Shown: in pieces, positions 16,229-25,757 of the stretch | Numbering within the stretch: the first letter of the stretch is position 1 | Layout of the letters: the number at the start of each line of letters is the position of its first letter | DNA from: Nocardia alni | Lineage (GTDB): Bacteria; Actinomycetota; Actinomycetes; Mycobacteriales; Mycobacteriaceae | Reading direction: 5' to 3' | Length of the DNA stretch: 64,000 bases | Assembly: GCF_019038435.1 (NCBI RefSeq) | Contig: NZ_JAGPOX010000015.1 | Coordinates: 26,969 to 90,968 of the forward strand | Position numbers and translations under genes: made by a program | The notes under the pieces: model-generated | Seen by the model: the letters and a program-made list of their open reading frames with translations, nothing else | What the model was told of the DNA's origin: nothing | Database searches by the model: none

Positions 16229-17587
16229 TCATTCGGCGTCCGATCGCCCCGCGGTGACCGGCGCGGCGAGGCCCTGTTCGTCGCACATCCGCTGCAGGCG
16301 GTCCAGGGTTTCCTCCAGACCCGCGCCCAGCCGGGGCCCGGGTGTGAAACTCGCCGGTAGATGACGCATGCCCTGAATGACCCCGATGGTGTCGTAATGT
16401 ACGGCGCCGTCCGGATCGCAGACGAAATCCGGCATCCGGTCGAGCACCGCCGTGAGCATCCGCTTGAAGACCGTGCGGGCCACGTTGGATCCGATACAGC
16501 GGTGGACACCGAGCCCGAAGCTGTAGTGACGGTTGCCCTTACGATCCAGGATCACCGTATCCGGATCTTCGAAGACCTGGGGATCGCGGTTCGCCATCGC
16601 CCACGACAGCCACAGGCGCTCGCCCTCCTTGAACTGCTGCCCGGCCATCTCGCAGTTCTCCGAGACCGTCCGCCCGTCGCCGGGCGCGGGTGTGAAGAAA
16701 CGCAGGAATTCCTCGGTGGCCGAGTCGAGCAGCAGATCCCTTTCCCGGCTGAGCGTTTCGCGCTCACCGGGGTGCTGCGACAACCATTCGAGCGAATGCG
16801 CCGTGAGCGCGGTGGTCGTGTCGAAACCGCCGCCGATGAGCAGACCGAGCTGTCCGAGCAGATCGAGCTCCGTCGCGGGCTCGCCATCGATCCGCATGCG
16901 TACCATGGCATCGATCAGGCCGGGCCGGGGCTGCTCGCGGATTTCGTACAGGTTCTGCATGAGGTCCGTGCCCATGGTCATGTGCAGTTCCTGGACCCGC
17001 TGTATTTCGGGAGAGTCCGGTGGCGTGTACACCGAGGCGTGCGCCGCCTCGTTGTAGATCTCCCAATTCTTCAGCGGCACACCGAGCATGGCCAGAGTGA
17101 GCACGGCCGGGACGATATTGGCCAGCTCGTCGACGAAATCGATCCGGCCGGATTCGATCTTCTCGTCGAGGCTTGCGCGGACTACCTCGTCGATGAACGG
17201 AACCCAGCGGCTCACCGCGGCGGGTGAGAGGTACGGGTTGAGCACCGACCGATACAACCGGTGCTCGGGATCGTCCATTTCCAGGATTCCGTTGCGGATC
17301 GGCATGGCGGCCTGGCCCGAGGGAATGGTGATGCCCTGGTAGGCGGGGCGCTCCCCGGTCAGGTCGCGATCATTGGATACGTAGGGGCAGCGGGCGAGTT
17401 CGAACACCTCACGGTTGCCGGCCGCGACCCAGTGGCCGCCGTAGGTCTCGGTCCACGCGACCGGACACTTCTCCTGCATATCCTTGGTGATCGTCTCGAA
17501 TTGGCGCCGATACTCCGGGGTGTGCCGGTCGAAGTGGTAGCTGCGCCGCGGGGTATCGGATTCCGTTGCTGTGCCAGGATTGTTCAC
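16229..17587 (-). CDS. Cytochrome P450
   Basis: A 452-residue bacterial P450. The I-helix is LGLLIGGGFDTTTALTAHSL, the K-helix ExxR is EEFLRFF, and the heme loop FGLGVHRCIGSN places the Cys ligand near residue 364. It resembles the CYP125/CYP124-like group that hydroxylates steroid or terpenoid side chains, but the assignment is by texture. It needs ferredoxin and reductase from elsewhere. It lies in the CoA-ester operon between the CaiB transferase and the FadE pair, suggesting an oxidation of the carbon skeleton before or during beta-oxidation. Confidence 0.9.
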   Translation of the reverse strand: MNNPGTATESDTPRRSYHFDRHTPEYRRQFETITKDMQEKCPVAWTETYGGHWVAAGNREVFELARCPYVSNDRDLTGERPAYQGITIPSGQAAMPIRNGILEMDDPEHRLYRSVLNPYLSPAAVSRWVPFIDEVVRASLDEKIESGRIDFVDELANIVPAVLTLAMLGVPLKNWEIYNEAAHASVYTPPDSPEIQRVQELHMTMGTDLMQNLYEIREQPRPGLIDAMVRMRIDGEPATELDLLGQLGLLIGGGFDTTTALTAHSLEWLSQHPGERETLSRERDLLLDSATEEFLRFFTPAPGDGRTVSENCEMAGQQFKEGERLWLSWAMANRDPQVFEDPDTVILDRKGNRHYSFGLGVHRCIGSNVARTVFKRMLTAVLDRMPDFVCDPDGAVHYDTIGVIQGMRHLPASFTPGPRLGAGLEETLDRLQRMCDEQGLAAPVTAGRSDAE

Positions 17588-17654
17588 TGCGGTGTTCCAA
17601 TTCTTCGGTCGAATATGGTAGTCGTACCGTTGCTGCGGCCCTGACGAGAGCCGA

Positions 17655-18866
17655 TCACGTCACCGCTCCCGCGGTCTTCAGTGCGACGATGCGATCCCAG
17701 TCCATGCCGAGTTCCCGCAGGATCTCGTCGGTCTGGGCGGCGAATTCCGGTCCCGGAGCCAGATCCGGTGCGGTGACATCGAATTGGACCGGACTCGAGA
17801 CCAATCGGAGTTCACCGGCCGTCCGGATGTACTCGTTGGCCTGGATCTGCGGATCGTCGAGCACCTGCAGGGCGTCCTGAACGGGTGCCCACGGACCGGC
17901 CAGGGTGCTGAGGCGTCCGGTCCATTCGCCCAGGGTCCGGCCGCCGATCGCCTCCTTCAGGATCTCGACAGCCTCGTCGGTGTGCTCGGCGATCGAGGCG
18001 ACGGTCTCGAAGCGTGGGTCGTCGGCCAGGTCCGGCCGATCGATGTGGCGGCACACGTCGGCCCAGAACTTGGTGGGCTGCAACATCACGAACGACAGAT
18101 GCCGCCCGTCCTTGGTGGCGTACACGCCGACCAGCGGATTGGCCATAGCCCCGTGTGAGCCGGTCGGGCCGGCCAGCAGCGGCTCGCCCGCGTAGGCGGA
18201 CAACGCGATGGTGTGGCCCATCGACCACAGGCCACTGGACAGCAGCGAGACGTCGACGACGGAAGGCTCACCGGTGCGTTCGCGCTTGACCAGGGCCGCC
18301 GCGATTCCGCCGGCCAGATTCGTGCCGGAGATGGTGTCACCGAACGCGGGTCCGGGCGGTCCGATCATGCCCTCGATATCGGGCGGGGTGATCGTCGCGG
18401 CGACGCCGCCGCGGCACCAGTAGGCCGTCATGTCGTAGCCGCCCCTGTCGGATTCGGCGCCGCGCGGACCCAGGCCGCTGCCGCGAGCGTAGACGATGGC
18501 CGGATTGACCGCCCGGATGTGCTCGACGTCGATGCCGAATCTGGTTCGCGCCGAGGGCAGGAAGCTGGTGAGGAATACGTCCGCGGTCTTGGCCAGCTCG
18601 TAGATGACCTCTTGCCCTTCGGGTTTGGACATATCGATGCCGACGCTGCGCTTACCCCGGTTCGCGTGTTCGATGTTCGGGTTCGGGTCGCCCTCCACGA
18701 CGAAGGCGCCGATCCGGCGCAGGCCGCGCTGCGGGTCGCCGGTGACGGCGTGCTCGACCTTGATCACCTCGGCGCCCCAGTCGGCGAGCACCGCGCCCGC
18801 CGACGGGACGAACCCGTACATGGCGACCTCCAGGACGCGAAATCCCTCCAGTGGCCTGCTCATCAT
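17655..18866 (-). CDS. CaiB/BaiF family CoA-transferase
   Basis: A 403-residue family III CoA-transferase or racemase. The N-terminal LEVAMYGFVPSAGAVLADWG and EVIKVEHAVTGDP blocks are typical, as is RFGIDVEHIRAVNPAIVYAR. Family III enzymes move CoA through an aspartyl thioester; alpha-methylacyl-CoA racemases share the fold. It is the first gene of the minus operon with P450, FadE pair, DUF35 and Ltp, so it may activate the substrate or epimerise a methyl branch. ATG 18866 or the next ATG could be the start. Confidence 0.87.
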   Translation of the reverse strand: MMSRPLEGFRVLEVAMYGFVPSAGAVLADWGAEVIKVEHAVTGDPQRGLRRIGAFVVEGDPNPNIEHANRGKRSVGIDMSKPEGQEVIYELAKTADVFLTSFLPSARTRFGIDVEHIRAVNPAIVYARGSGLGPRGAESDRGGYDMTAYWCRGGVAATITPPDIEGMIGPPGPAFGDTISGTNLAGGIAAALVKRERTGEPSVVDVSLLSSGLWSMGHTIALSAYAGEPLLAGPTGSHGAMANPLVGVYATKDGRHLSFVMLQPTKFWADVCRHIDRPDLADDPRFETVASIAEHTDEAVEILKEAIGGRTLGEWTGRLSTLAGPWAPVQDALQVLDDPQIQANEYIRTAGELRLVSSPVQFDVTAPDLAPGPEFAAQTDEILRELGMDWDRIVALKTAGAVT

Positions 18867-19299
18867 CGTGTGCTCCAGTGCGTGTGTCGGTGAGTGCCGT
18901 GACGGGGGGCTGGTGCGTGACGGGTGGGATGGTGGGTGGCCTCCGGGCTGCGATTGTGACGACGCCCACTATATCGAATTACCTTATCGTAAGTGCTTTC
19001 CGCAAGGGATTCGGCGAAAGTCCCAGGAGGTGTGCCTGTGGTTCTGGTGGTGTGGGATCCCCGTGCCGCGCACGGGATCGTGGTGCCGGCCGGAGAAATA
19101 GAAATAGTTACCGTAAGTCATTACTGTATAGTCGGTCAGTACACCGGCCGGGTCGTGACCCGGGCCGTCTCCCGCACTTCACGGGTCCGGATCGACAGGG
19201 ATGCACCCGATGGAGGCGGATTCACCTGCGACAAGACTGCTACGTTCGATCACCACGGCATGTTCGATGACAACGGAATCGCTTACCGGAAGGATAATT
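18867..19299. promoter_or_regulatory. Divergent regulatory region with TTAC/GTAA dyads
   Basis: A 433-base gap between the CaiB operon and the plus-strand TetR gene, less GC-rich at its centre. It holds two dyads with shared arms: TTAC-N6-GTAA at 18979-18992 and TTAC-N1-GTAA at 19108-19116. A -10-like TATAGT lies at 19127-19132. They are candidate binding sites for the TetR protein encoded next; no gene is evident. Confidence 0.35.
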
Positions 19300-20040
19300 G
19301 TGCGCCAGGAGTCGAGCGGTACTCGGACGCCGCGGCGGCAGCGTCGCGAGCGTGGTTCGATCACCGTCGATGAGATCGTGAACGGTGCGTTCGGCCTGGC
19401 CGCTGAGGTGTCGGTGGAGAAGCTCAGCATGCCGGCGCTGGCACGACGGCTGGACGTCGGGGTCACGAGCATCTACTGGTACTTCCACAGCAAGGATCAA
19501 CTGCTGGAGTCCATGCGCGACCGTGCGCTCGAACAGTACGAGATCGCACTGCCGTTCACCGGCACGGGCGCCTGGTACGAACGCCTGCGCGATCACTTCA
19601 TGGAGATGCGAAAGCTGTTCCGGGACAACCCGGTACTGTGTGATCTCCTGATCATGCACACCGCCTCGTACGGCGCCCATCCGAGCCGTGTCGCGTTCGA
19701 GCGGCTCGAGGCCATCTTCGCCACGCTCGTGCGGGCGGGTTTCAGCCCGCAGGACGCACTGGAGACGTACTACTCACTCGCCGGGCACAGCCGGGGTTTC
19801 GCGATGCTGGAGCGCAGCGAGGGGCTCGACACGGCGGTCGGGGTGCAGATGATCCCGCCGATCGATCAGAACGCCATGCCCATCCTGGCGAAATTCGTCG
19901 CGGAGGGACATAGTCTCAGCCTCGTGCAGGACCGCGTCTACGAGGCCGGGCTGGACGCATTGCTCGACCGGGCCAAGCAGGTACTGAAGTCATCGAAGAG
20001 GGCTCAGGCGCCGCGAGCGGGGGGCTCCCGCGATGAGTGA
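19300..20040 (+). CDS. TetR family regulator
   Basis: An approximately 246-residue TetR protein. An Arg-rich arm (RTPRRQRRERGSI) precedes the HTH LSMPALARRLDVGVTSIYWY and FHSKDQLLESM. The C-terminal half carries a TetR_C-like ligand domain. The frame is open from 19201, but GTG at 19300 has GGAAGGA five bases upstream and is preferred. It lies between the CaiB-P450 operon and the thioesterase-thiolase genes and probably controls both. Confidence 0.83.
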   Translation: MRQESSGTRTPRRQRRERGSITVDEIVNGAFGLAAEVSVEKLSMPALARRLDVGVTSIYWYFHSKDQLLESMRDRALEQYEIALPFTGTGAWYERLRDHFMEMRKLFRDNPVLCDLLIMHTASYGAHPSRVAFERLEAIFATLVRAGFSPQDALETYYSLAGHSRGFAMLERSEGLDTAVGVQMIPPIDQNAMPILAKFVAEGHSLSLVQDRVYEAGLDALLDRAKQVLKSSKRAQAPRAGGSRDE

Positions 20041-20143
20041 TCGGCGGGCCGGGCCGGCAGGACGTTCGCCCGGGCGACGGCGAAGGCCACCCGGTCGAGC
20101 TCTCGGAGGGAAATAACGTTCTCAATTTCGGTAGCGCTATTAT

Positions 20144-20174
20144 GCCGATGCTAGAATGACATTCTAGCATCGGC
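20144..20174. promoter_or_regulatory. Long perfect palindrome upstream of the thioesterase
   Basis: Two exact 14-bp arms (left GCCGATGCTAGAAT) around a three-base centre, in the 266-base gap between TetR and the thioesterase gene. The inner TAGAAT-N3-ATTCTA recalls operators of KstR-type TetR proteins without matching the KstR consensus. There is no T-tract, so an operator is favoured over a terminator. Confidence 0.6.
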
Positions 20175-20306
20175 CGGCGGCGACCGTACCGGTAGTCGCC
20201 GAATCGCTCGATGCTGGAACGGTATTTGTTACAGTATGGCTATCGGTTGGATATACCGTATCCGCGAGGGCGGTATGAGCGGAGCGCGACGAGAGATGAT
20301 CGAGAT

Positions 20307-21188
20307 ATGACCATAGATTCGGGTCACGTGCTGTGGTCGGTGGACGGACTGCTGGGTTTGTTCGATGCGGCGCCCGCGGGCGACGATCGGTTCACCGGCG
20401 AGACCGGACTGGCCGGCGAGGACGACCGTCAGGTCGTCGAGGGAACCCAGGTGCTGGCGCAGGCGATCGTCGCCGGTGCGAAACGGTTCCAGGGCAAGTC
20501 GATCCGCTCGGCGTACGCGGTGTTCGCCCGCGCGGTCCTGGTGGGCGAACCGGTCGAGCTCTCCGTCGACGTCGTTCACGAGGGCCGGTCGATGGCGACC
20601 GCCGTGATCACCGCTCGGCAGAACGGCAAGTCCTGTGTCACCGTGACCCTGCTGGCAGATGTTCCGTCCGCCGACGTCATCCGCCACCACGCGGCGCGCC
20701 CCGATGTCGGCGCGCCCGCCGACGCGAACCTCGCATCGATGCCGATGAGCGGGCGTGAAGTGCGGTTCGTCGGCGTGCAGAACATCAACAGTCCCGATGA
20801 GGTCGGCCCGCCGGAGTTGCACGCCTGGCTGCATTACGACTCCACCCCCGCCCGGGACGATCTGGCCAAGGCGCTGCTCGCCTATTTCACCGGACATCTG
20901 GCCATCTCGACGACGATGCGGGCGCATCCCGGAATCGGCACCGCCCAAGCGCATCTCACGGTGTCCACCGCACCGATGACCATCAGCGTCAGCTTCCACG
21001 AACCCGTCTCCTGGGACGGCTGGCTGCTCTACACCCACGAGAGCACCCAGGTCGGCGCCGGCATGTCCTACGTTCGCGGCACCGTGCACACCGAACAGGG
21101 CGAGCTGATCGCCTCGTTCACCCAGGAGGGGCTCATCCGCCCGCTGCGCCGAACCGATAGCACAATCGAGGAGCGTGCACGCCTGTAG
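20307..21188 (+). CDS. Acyl-CoA thioesterase II-like (tandem hot-dog) protein
   Basis: A 293-residue TesB-like protein with two hot-dog halves. The first has [20 protein letters not shown] and the second [20 protein letters not shown] then GRG-like [20 protein letters not shown]. Such enzymes hydrolyse medium or long acyl-CoA esters. ATG at 20307 is used because the frame further upstream runs into the palindrome region. It is the first gene of a plus-strand block with acyl-CoA dehydrogenase and thiolase and may release CoA from dead-end intermediates. Confidence 0.8.
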   Translation: MTIDSGHVLWSVDGLLGLFDAAPAGDDRFTGETGLAGEDDRQVVEGTQVLAQAIVAGAKRFQGKSIRSAYAVFARAVLVGEPVELSVDVVHEGRSMATAVITARQNGKSCVTVTLLADVPSADVIRHHAARPDVGAPADANLASMPMSGREVRFVGVQNINSPDEVGPPELHAWLHYDSTPARDDLAKALLAYFTGHLAISTTMRAHPGIGTAQAHLTVSTAPMTISVSFHEPVSWDGWLLYTHESTQVGAGMSYVRGTVHTEQGELIASFTQEGLIRPLRRTDSTIEERARL

Positions 21189-21317
21189 CCCGGAAGCGGT
21201 TCGGGCACAACGAGGATCCCCAGTCGCGGTACAGCGCCACCGGGCGGCGTGGCTGCCGGATTCGGCGGCCGAGCCGGCACAGCGGCTGCGGGACGCCTGA
21301 AACTACCGAGGTGATCC

Positions 21318-21782
21318 GTGATGTCCGTATTCCGATTGGCTGTGATGCTTCCGCCGGCCGCCGATGTCGACGAGGCCTCGCGCACCGCCGCCGGTCTCGA
21401 CCGGGTGTCCAAGGGCGGTTCAGCCTCGGTCTGGGCGTCAGCGGTCCGCAGGTCGTCGAGGGATGGCACGGCGTTGCCTACGACGCGCCGCTGGGCCGGA
21501 CCCGGGACGTGATCGAGATCTGCCGCAAGGTCTGGCGCCGGGAGCGCCTGGAACACGACGGCGCCCGCTACCGCATTCCGCTGCCCGGCGGGACCGGACT
21601 CGGCAAGCCGCTGAAGATCGTCGAGCGGCCCTTGCGCTCCGAGATACCCATCTATGTCGCCGCTTTGGGCCCGGTTGGCCGCCTGCCGCGAACGCGGCGT
21701 GACCGTTGTCCAGGTGACGCCGGTCGGCGACGATCCGGTGTGTGATCTGCGTCGGTTCCGCGAGATCCTCGACGACTGCTGA
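21318..21782 (+). pseudogene. LLM-class flavin oxidoreductase, degraded
   Basis: Pieces of a luciferase-like F420/flavin oxidoreductase in shifted frames. The start [18 protein letters not shown] and then DRVSKGG end in a frameshift; [19 protein letters not shown] and then [20 protein letters not shown] follow in another frame; after a further shift the end is [20 protein letters not shown] through FREILDDC. About 70 internal residues between start and GRFSLG are missing. The last stop overlaps the region of the dehydrogenase start. Confidence 0.7.
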
Positions 21783-21793
21783 TGGGAGCAACA

Positions 21794-22990
21794 ATGAGCA
21801 AGCTCTGTGCCACAGAGGGTTTGACCGATGTGCAGCGCGACATTCTGAGCGCTGTGCGGAAGTTCGTCGACAATCAGATCCTGCCCGTCGCGACCAGGCT
21901 CGAGCACGACGACGAGTATCCGAGCGAGATCGTCGAGCAGATGAAGGATCTGGGCATCTTCGGGCTCACCATCCCCGAGGAGTACGGCGGGCTCGGTGAA
22001 TCGCTGCTCACGTATGCCCTTGTCGTCGAGGAGATCTCGCGCGGGTGGATGAGCGTGAGCGGGATAATCAACACCCACTTCATCGTCGCCTACCTGCTGT
22101 TGCAGCACGGTACGAGTGCGCAGAAGCAGGAGTATCTGCCGCGGATGGCGACAGGTGAGGTGCGCGGCGCGTTCTCGATGAGCGAACCGGATCTCGGTTC
22201 GGACGTCAGCGCGATCAAGACGACCGCGACCCCGACCGGCGACGGGTACTCGATCACCGGCCGCAAGATGTGGTTGACCAACGGCGGTTCCGCCAACCTC
22301 GTCGCGGTGCTGGTGCGCACCCCCGAGGGCCAGGACAAGCCGCATCGCAACCTGACCACGTTCCTGGTGGAGAAGGAGCCCGGATTCGGCGAGATCGCGG
22401 AGGGAATCATGATTCCCGGCAAGATCGAGAAGATGGGCTACAAGGGGGTCGACACCACCGAGCTTCTGTTCGACGATTACCGGATCGCCGCCGATCGGAT
22501 TCTCGGTGGTGTGCCGGGCCGTGGCTTCTACCAGATGATGGACGGAGTGGAGGTCGGGCGCGTCAACGTCGCCGCCCGCGCGGCCGGTGTCGCCAACAGG
22601 GCCTTCGAACTCGGCGTCTCCTATGCCCAGCAGCGCCGGACCTTCGGTAAGCGGATCGCCGATCACCAGGCGATTCTTTTCCGTCTCGCGGAGATGGGAA
22701 CCAAGGTCGAGGCGGCACATCAGATGGTCGTGCGCGCCGCGCGGATCAAGGACGCCGGTAATCGCAACGATCTCGAGGCGGGGATGGCGAAATATCTCGC
22801 TTCCGAATATTGCCGCGACGTCGTCGAGGATTCCTTCCGTATCCATGGTGGATACGGCTTCGCCAAGGAGTTCGAGATCGAGCGGCTGTATCGCGAGGCG
22901 CCCATGCTGCTGATCGGTGAGGGCACCGCCGATATCCAGCGCATGATCATCGGCCGGCGTCTGCTCGAGGACTACGCGCTGCCGAGCTGA
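21794..22990 (+). CDS. Acyl-CoA dehydrogenase
   Basis: A 398-residue homotetramer-type acyl-CoA dehydrogenase. It has IPEEYGGLGESLLTYALVVE, the FAD motif FSMSEPDLGSDVSAIKTTA, WLTNGGSANL, and the C-terminal IHGGYGFAKEFEIERLYREA with the probable catalytic Glu in LLIGEGTADIQR. It makes the 2-enoyl-CoA from an acyl-CoA. ATG 21794 has GGGAG five bases upstream; ATG 21782 overlaps the pseudogene stop. Its sequence differs from the FadE pair on the minus strand, so it serves a separate step. Confidence 0.9.
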   Translation: MSKLCATEGLTDVQRDILSAVRKFVDNQILPVATRLEHDDEYPSEIVEQMKDLGIFGLTIPEEYGGLGESLLTYALVVEEISRGWMSVSGIINTHFIVAYLLLQHGTSAQKQEYLPRMATGEVRGAFSMSEPDLGSDVSAIKTTATPTGDGYSITGRKMWLTNGGSANLVAVLVRTPEGQDKPHRNLTTFLVEKEPGFGEIAEGIMIPGKIEKMGYKGVDTTELLFDDYRIAADRILGGVPGRGFYQMMDGVEVGRVNVAARAAGVANRAFELGVSYAQQRRTFGKRIADHQAILFRLAEMGTKVEAAHQMVVRAARIKDAGNRNDLEAGMAKYLASEYCRDVVEDSFRIHGGYGFAKEFEIERLYREAPMLLIGEGTADIQRMIIGRRLLEDYALPS

Positions 22991-23028
22991 TCCTGTTGCC
23001 GCCGAATATATTTCGAAGGAAGTGCACG

Positions 23029-24240
23029 ATGCGTGACGCGGTGATCTGCGAGCCATTACGGAGTCCGGTCGGCGGTTACGGGGGCATGTTCAAAGATGTG
23101 CCTGCCGCCGACCTCGCCAGTTCCGTTCTTCGAGAACTAATGCGGCGCACCGGAATAGACGGTTCGGATGTCGACGATGTGCTGTTCGGTCAGTGCTATC
23201 CGAACGGTGAGGCGCCGGCGATCGGTCGAGTCGCCGCACTCGACGCCGGGCTGCCGGTGACGGTTCCCGGCCTGCAGCTCGATCGGCGCTGCGGTTCGGG
23301 ACTGCAGGCGGTCATCGATGCCGCGATGCGGGTGCAGACCGGTATCTGCGATCTGGTGATCGCCGGCGGCGCGGAAAGTATGAGCCAGGCCGAGCACTAC
23401 GCGCTGGGACTTCGCTTCGGGCTGCGCGGTGAGTCGACGGCCCTGGCCGATCGCATCGGCCGCGGCCGGGTCACCGCGGGCGGCAAACACTATCCGGTGC
23501 CCGGCGGCATGCTCGAGACCGCCGAGAACCTGCGCAAGGAGTACTCGATCACCCGGGAGGCCCAGGACGAACTCGCGCTGACCTCCCATCGCCGCGCGGT
23601 GGCCGCGCAGCAGGACGGCCGATTCGCGCAGGAGATCGTCCCGATCACGGTGTCGACCAGGAGGGGCGAGGTCGAGCACGACCGCGACGAACATCCCAGG
23701 CCCGACGCGTCGATCGAATCGTTGTCCGCGCTGAAGGCGGTGCGCCGCAAGGCCGATGCGGAATCGACGGTAACCGCGGGGAACGCCAGCGGTCAGAACG
23801 ACGGCGCGGCCGCGTGCATCGTGACCACGCGGGACAAGGCGGAGCAGCACGGGCTCCGGCCGCTGGCGCGCCTGGTGACCTGGGGGGTCGCCGGTGTCGA
23901 ACCGTCCAGAATGGGCATCGGCCCGGTGCCGTCGTCGCAGGCCGCGCTGGCGCGGGCGGGCTTGGAGCTGAAGGATATCGACCTGATCGAGCTCAACGAG
24001 GCGTTCGCGGCACAGGTTCTCGCGTGCACCAGCGCGTGGGGACTCACCGCGGGCGACTTCGATCGGCTCAACGTGAACGGTTCGGGGATCTCGCTGGGCC
24101 ATCCGGTCGGGGCGACCGGTGTGCGGATCCTCACCACCATGCTGCGCGAACTCGACCGCCGTGCACAGCGTTTCGCCTTGGAGACGATGTGTATCGGTGG
24201 CGGGCAGGGGCTTGCGGCGATCTTCGAGCGGATCACCTGA
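23029..24240 (+). CDS. Thiolase (acetyl-CoA C-acyltransferase)
   Basis: A 403-residue thiolase with all active-site elements: the nucleophile Cys in LDRRCGSGLQAVIDAAM, NEAFAAQ, the His in GHPVGATGVRIL, and the second Cys in CIGGGQG. It cleaves 3-ketoacyl-CoA or condenses acetyl-CoA. The ATG follows GAAGGAAG with good spacing. It is 38 bases after the dehydrogenase, completing a beta-oxidation pair under the same promoter. Confidence 0.92.
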   Translation: MRDAVICEPLRSPVGGYGGMFKDVPAADLASSVLRELMRRTGIDGSDVDDVLFGQCYPNGEAPAIGRVAALDAGLPVTVPGLQLDRRCGSGLQAVIDAAMRVQTGICDLVIAGGAESMSQAEHYALGLRFGLRGESTALADRIGRGRVTAGGKHYPVPGGMLETAENLRKEYSITREAQDELALTSHRRAVAAQQDGRFAQEIVPITVSTRRGEVEHDRDEHPRPDASIESLSALKAVRRKADAESTVTAGNASGQNDGAAACIVTTRDKAEQHGLRPLARLVTWGVAGVEPSRMGIGPVPSSQAALARAGLELKDIDLIELNEAFAAQVLACTSAWGLTAGDFDRLNVNGSGISLGHPVGATGVRILTTMLRELDRRAQRFALETMCIGGGQGLAAIFERIT

Positions 24241-24314
24241 CCGGCATTGTCGGGGTCGGGGTTGGGCCGACTGCGCCAGCTGGATCGATTCGTGCCGAGG
24301 CCGCGCACGGTCCG

Positions 24315-24920
24315 TCAGCGCCATGCCCAGACGGGCTGCTCCAGGTCGGCGACGCGGGTGACGCGCTGGTGCAGCATGATCTCCCGGAACTGGTAGAGGA
24401 TCGCACCGGTCGGCGCGTGCAGCAGCCGGTCCAGCAGCGGCAGTTGGATGACCGGCCGATCGGACTCGGGTATGTCCAGGAAACGCGGCTCCACATCGAG
24501 ATCGGTGACCGGAATCCGGAACACCTCGGCCACTTCGGCCGGATTGGGTGACAGTGTGGGCTCGTCGCCGATCCACACCACGACGGGCGTCATCACATAG
24601 CCGGATCGGGTGGGGTAGTCGTCCAGCAGGCCGAGAACCTGCTCACGCTCGGCCGTGATGCCGAGTTCCTCGTGCAATTCACGCAGCGCCGCGGCGACTG
24701 CGTCCTCGCCGGTGTCGAATCGGCCGCCGGGCAAGGCGAATTGGCCGGGGTGGTCGCGGAGTTCGGAGGTGCGCCTGGTCAGCCAGAACGTCAAGCGGCC
24801 GTGCTCCTCGCTCAGTGCGATGGCCACCGCGGCCGCACGCCGTCCGTCCAGGGGGGCGGCGATCCGGTCGAAACTCGCCAGCTGCGCGACCAACCCGGCC
24901 GACTGATCTGAGAACACCAT
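24315..24920 (-). CDS. Nudix hydrolase (CoA pyrophosphatase-like)
   Basis: An approximately 201-residue Nudix protein. The box GRFDTGEDAVAAALRELHEE, then LGI, is complete (G-x5-E-x7-REU-xEExGU). The stretch TSELRDHPGQFALPGG before it matches the UPF0035 signature of CoA pyrophosphatases (NudL-like), which would suit a neighbourhood rich in CoA esters. ATG 24920 starts just before the conserved part; GTG 24929 is possible and neither has a strong binding site. Convergent with the thiolase. Confidence 0.82.
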   Translation of the reverse strand: MVFSDQSAGLVAQLASFDRIAAPLDGRRAAAVAIALSEEHGRLTFWLTRRTSELRDHPGQFALPGGRFDTGEDAVAAALRELHEELGITAEREQVLGLLDDYPTRSGYVMTPVVVWIGDEPTLSPNPAEVAEVFRIPVTDLDVEPRFLDIPESDRPVIQLPLLDRLLHAPTGAILYQFREIMLHQRVTRVADLEQPVWAWR

Positions 24921-25139
24921 CAGTCGCACGATACCGATGTGCTCGAAGGGCGGACTGGCCCAGCCCATCCGTGGTGGTCGGCGATATGATTGATGATCAC
25001 TCGAATGTCCTCCTCGACCGGACCCGGTCGTATACGCCACCGCCGGTGGCCCGCGAGTCTATGGTGCACCCGTGCCAAATACTTTACATTGTTAGATAAC
25101 CGCTCCGACACCGACCCGACGACTGGAGGACACTGACGG

Positions 25140-25757
25140 ATGGGACGTCCGAAGGTCCCCCTGGTGGATCGCGAGGAAGTGATCACGAAGGCGCTGGACA
25201 TCATCGACAGGGATGGGCTCGAGGCGCTGAGCCTGCGTCGGCTCGGCACCGAACTCGGCGTGACCGGTGCGGCGCTCTACCACCACTTCGCGGACAAGGA
25301 GGAGATCCTGCGCGGCGTGGTCGAGACGGTGCTCGCGCGTGAGGTGATTCCCCGGATCCCCGGCGGCACGTGGGAGCAGTACGTGGTCGAGTCGGTGACG
25401 CGCTATCGCACCTCCCTGCTCACGCACCCGAACGCCGCTCCGCTCATGCAGCCCGGCGCCGGGCGCGTACTCGTCAATATCCCGCGCGAGTACATCGTGA
25501 CCATGATGCTCGAGTCCGGAGTGCCCAAGCGGCTGTGCTATCCGATCATCGACAGCATGGAGACCATGGCCTACGGCGCGGCGATGATGAACCTCCGGCG
25601 CCTGCCACTGCACGAACGACTCGGACTGCGCGGCCAGGGCGAGCAGCCCAATCTCGAAAAGGTCGTCCGCGCGACGCCGAAGGCCGCCGAGCGGCTGTTC
25701 CAGCTCGAGCTGGAGGCCCTGCTCACCGGGTGGAAGGTCCTCATCGCCAACGGCTGA
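25140..25757 (+). CDS. TetR family regulator
   Basis: A 205-residue TetR protein. The HTH is SLRRLGTELGVTGAALYHHF then ADKEEILRGVV; the C-terminal part is a ligand domain with many Leu and Met. It starts with the typical MGRPKVPLVDREEVI and has GGAGGA upstream. Divergent from the Nudix gene and 257 bases ahead of the amidohydrolase, which it probably controls. Confidence 0.88.
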   Translation: MGRPKVPLVDREEVITKALDIIDRDGLEALSLRRLGTELGVTGAALYHHFADKEEILRGVVETVLAREVIPRIPGGTWEQYVVESVTRYRTSLLTHPNAAPLMQPGAGRVLVNIPREYIVTMMLESGVPKRLCYPIIDSMETMAYGAAMMNLRRLPLHERLGLRGQGEQPNLEKVVRATPKAAERLFQLELEALLTGWKVLIANG

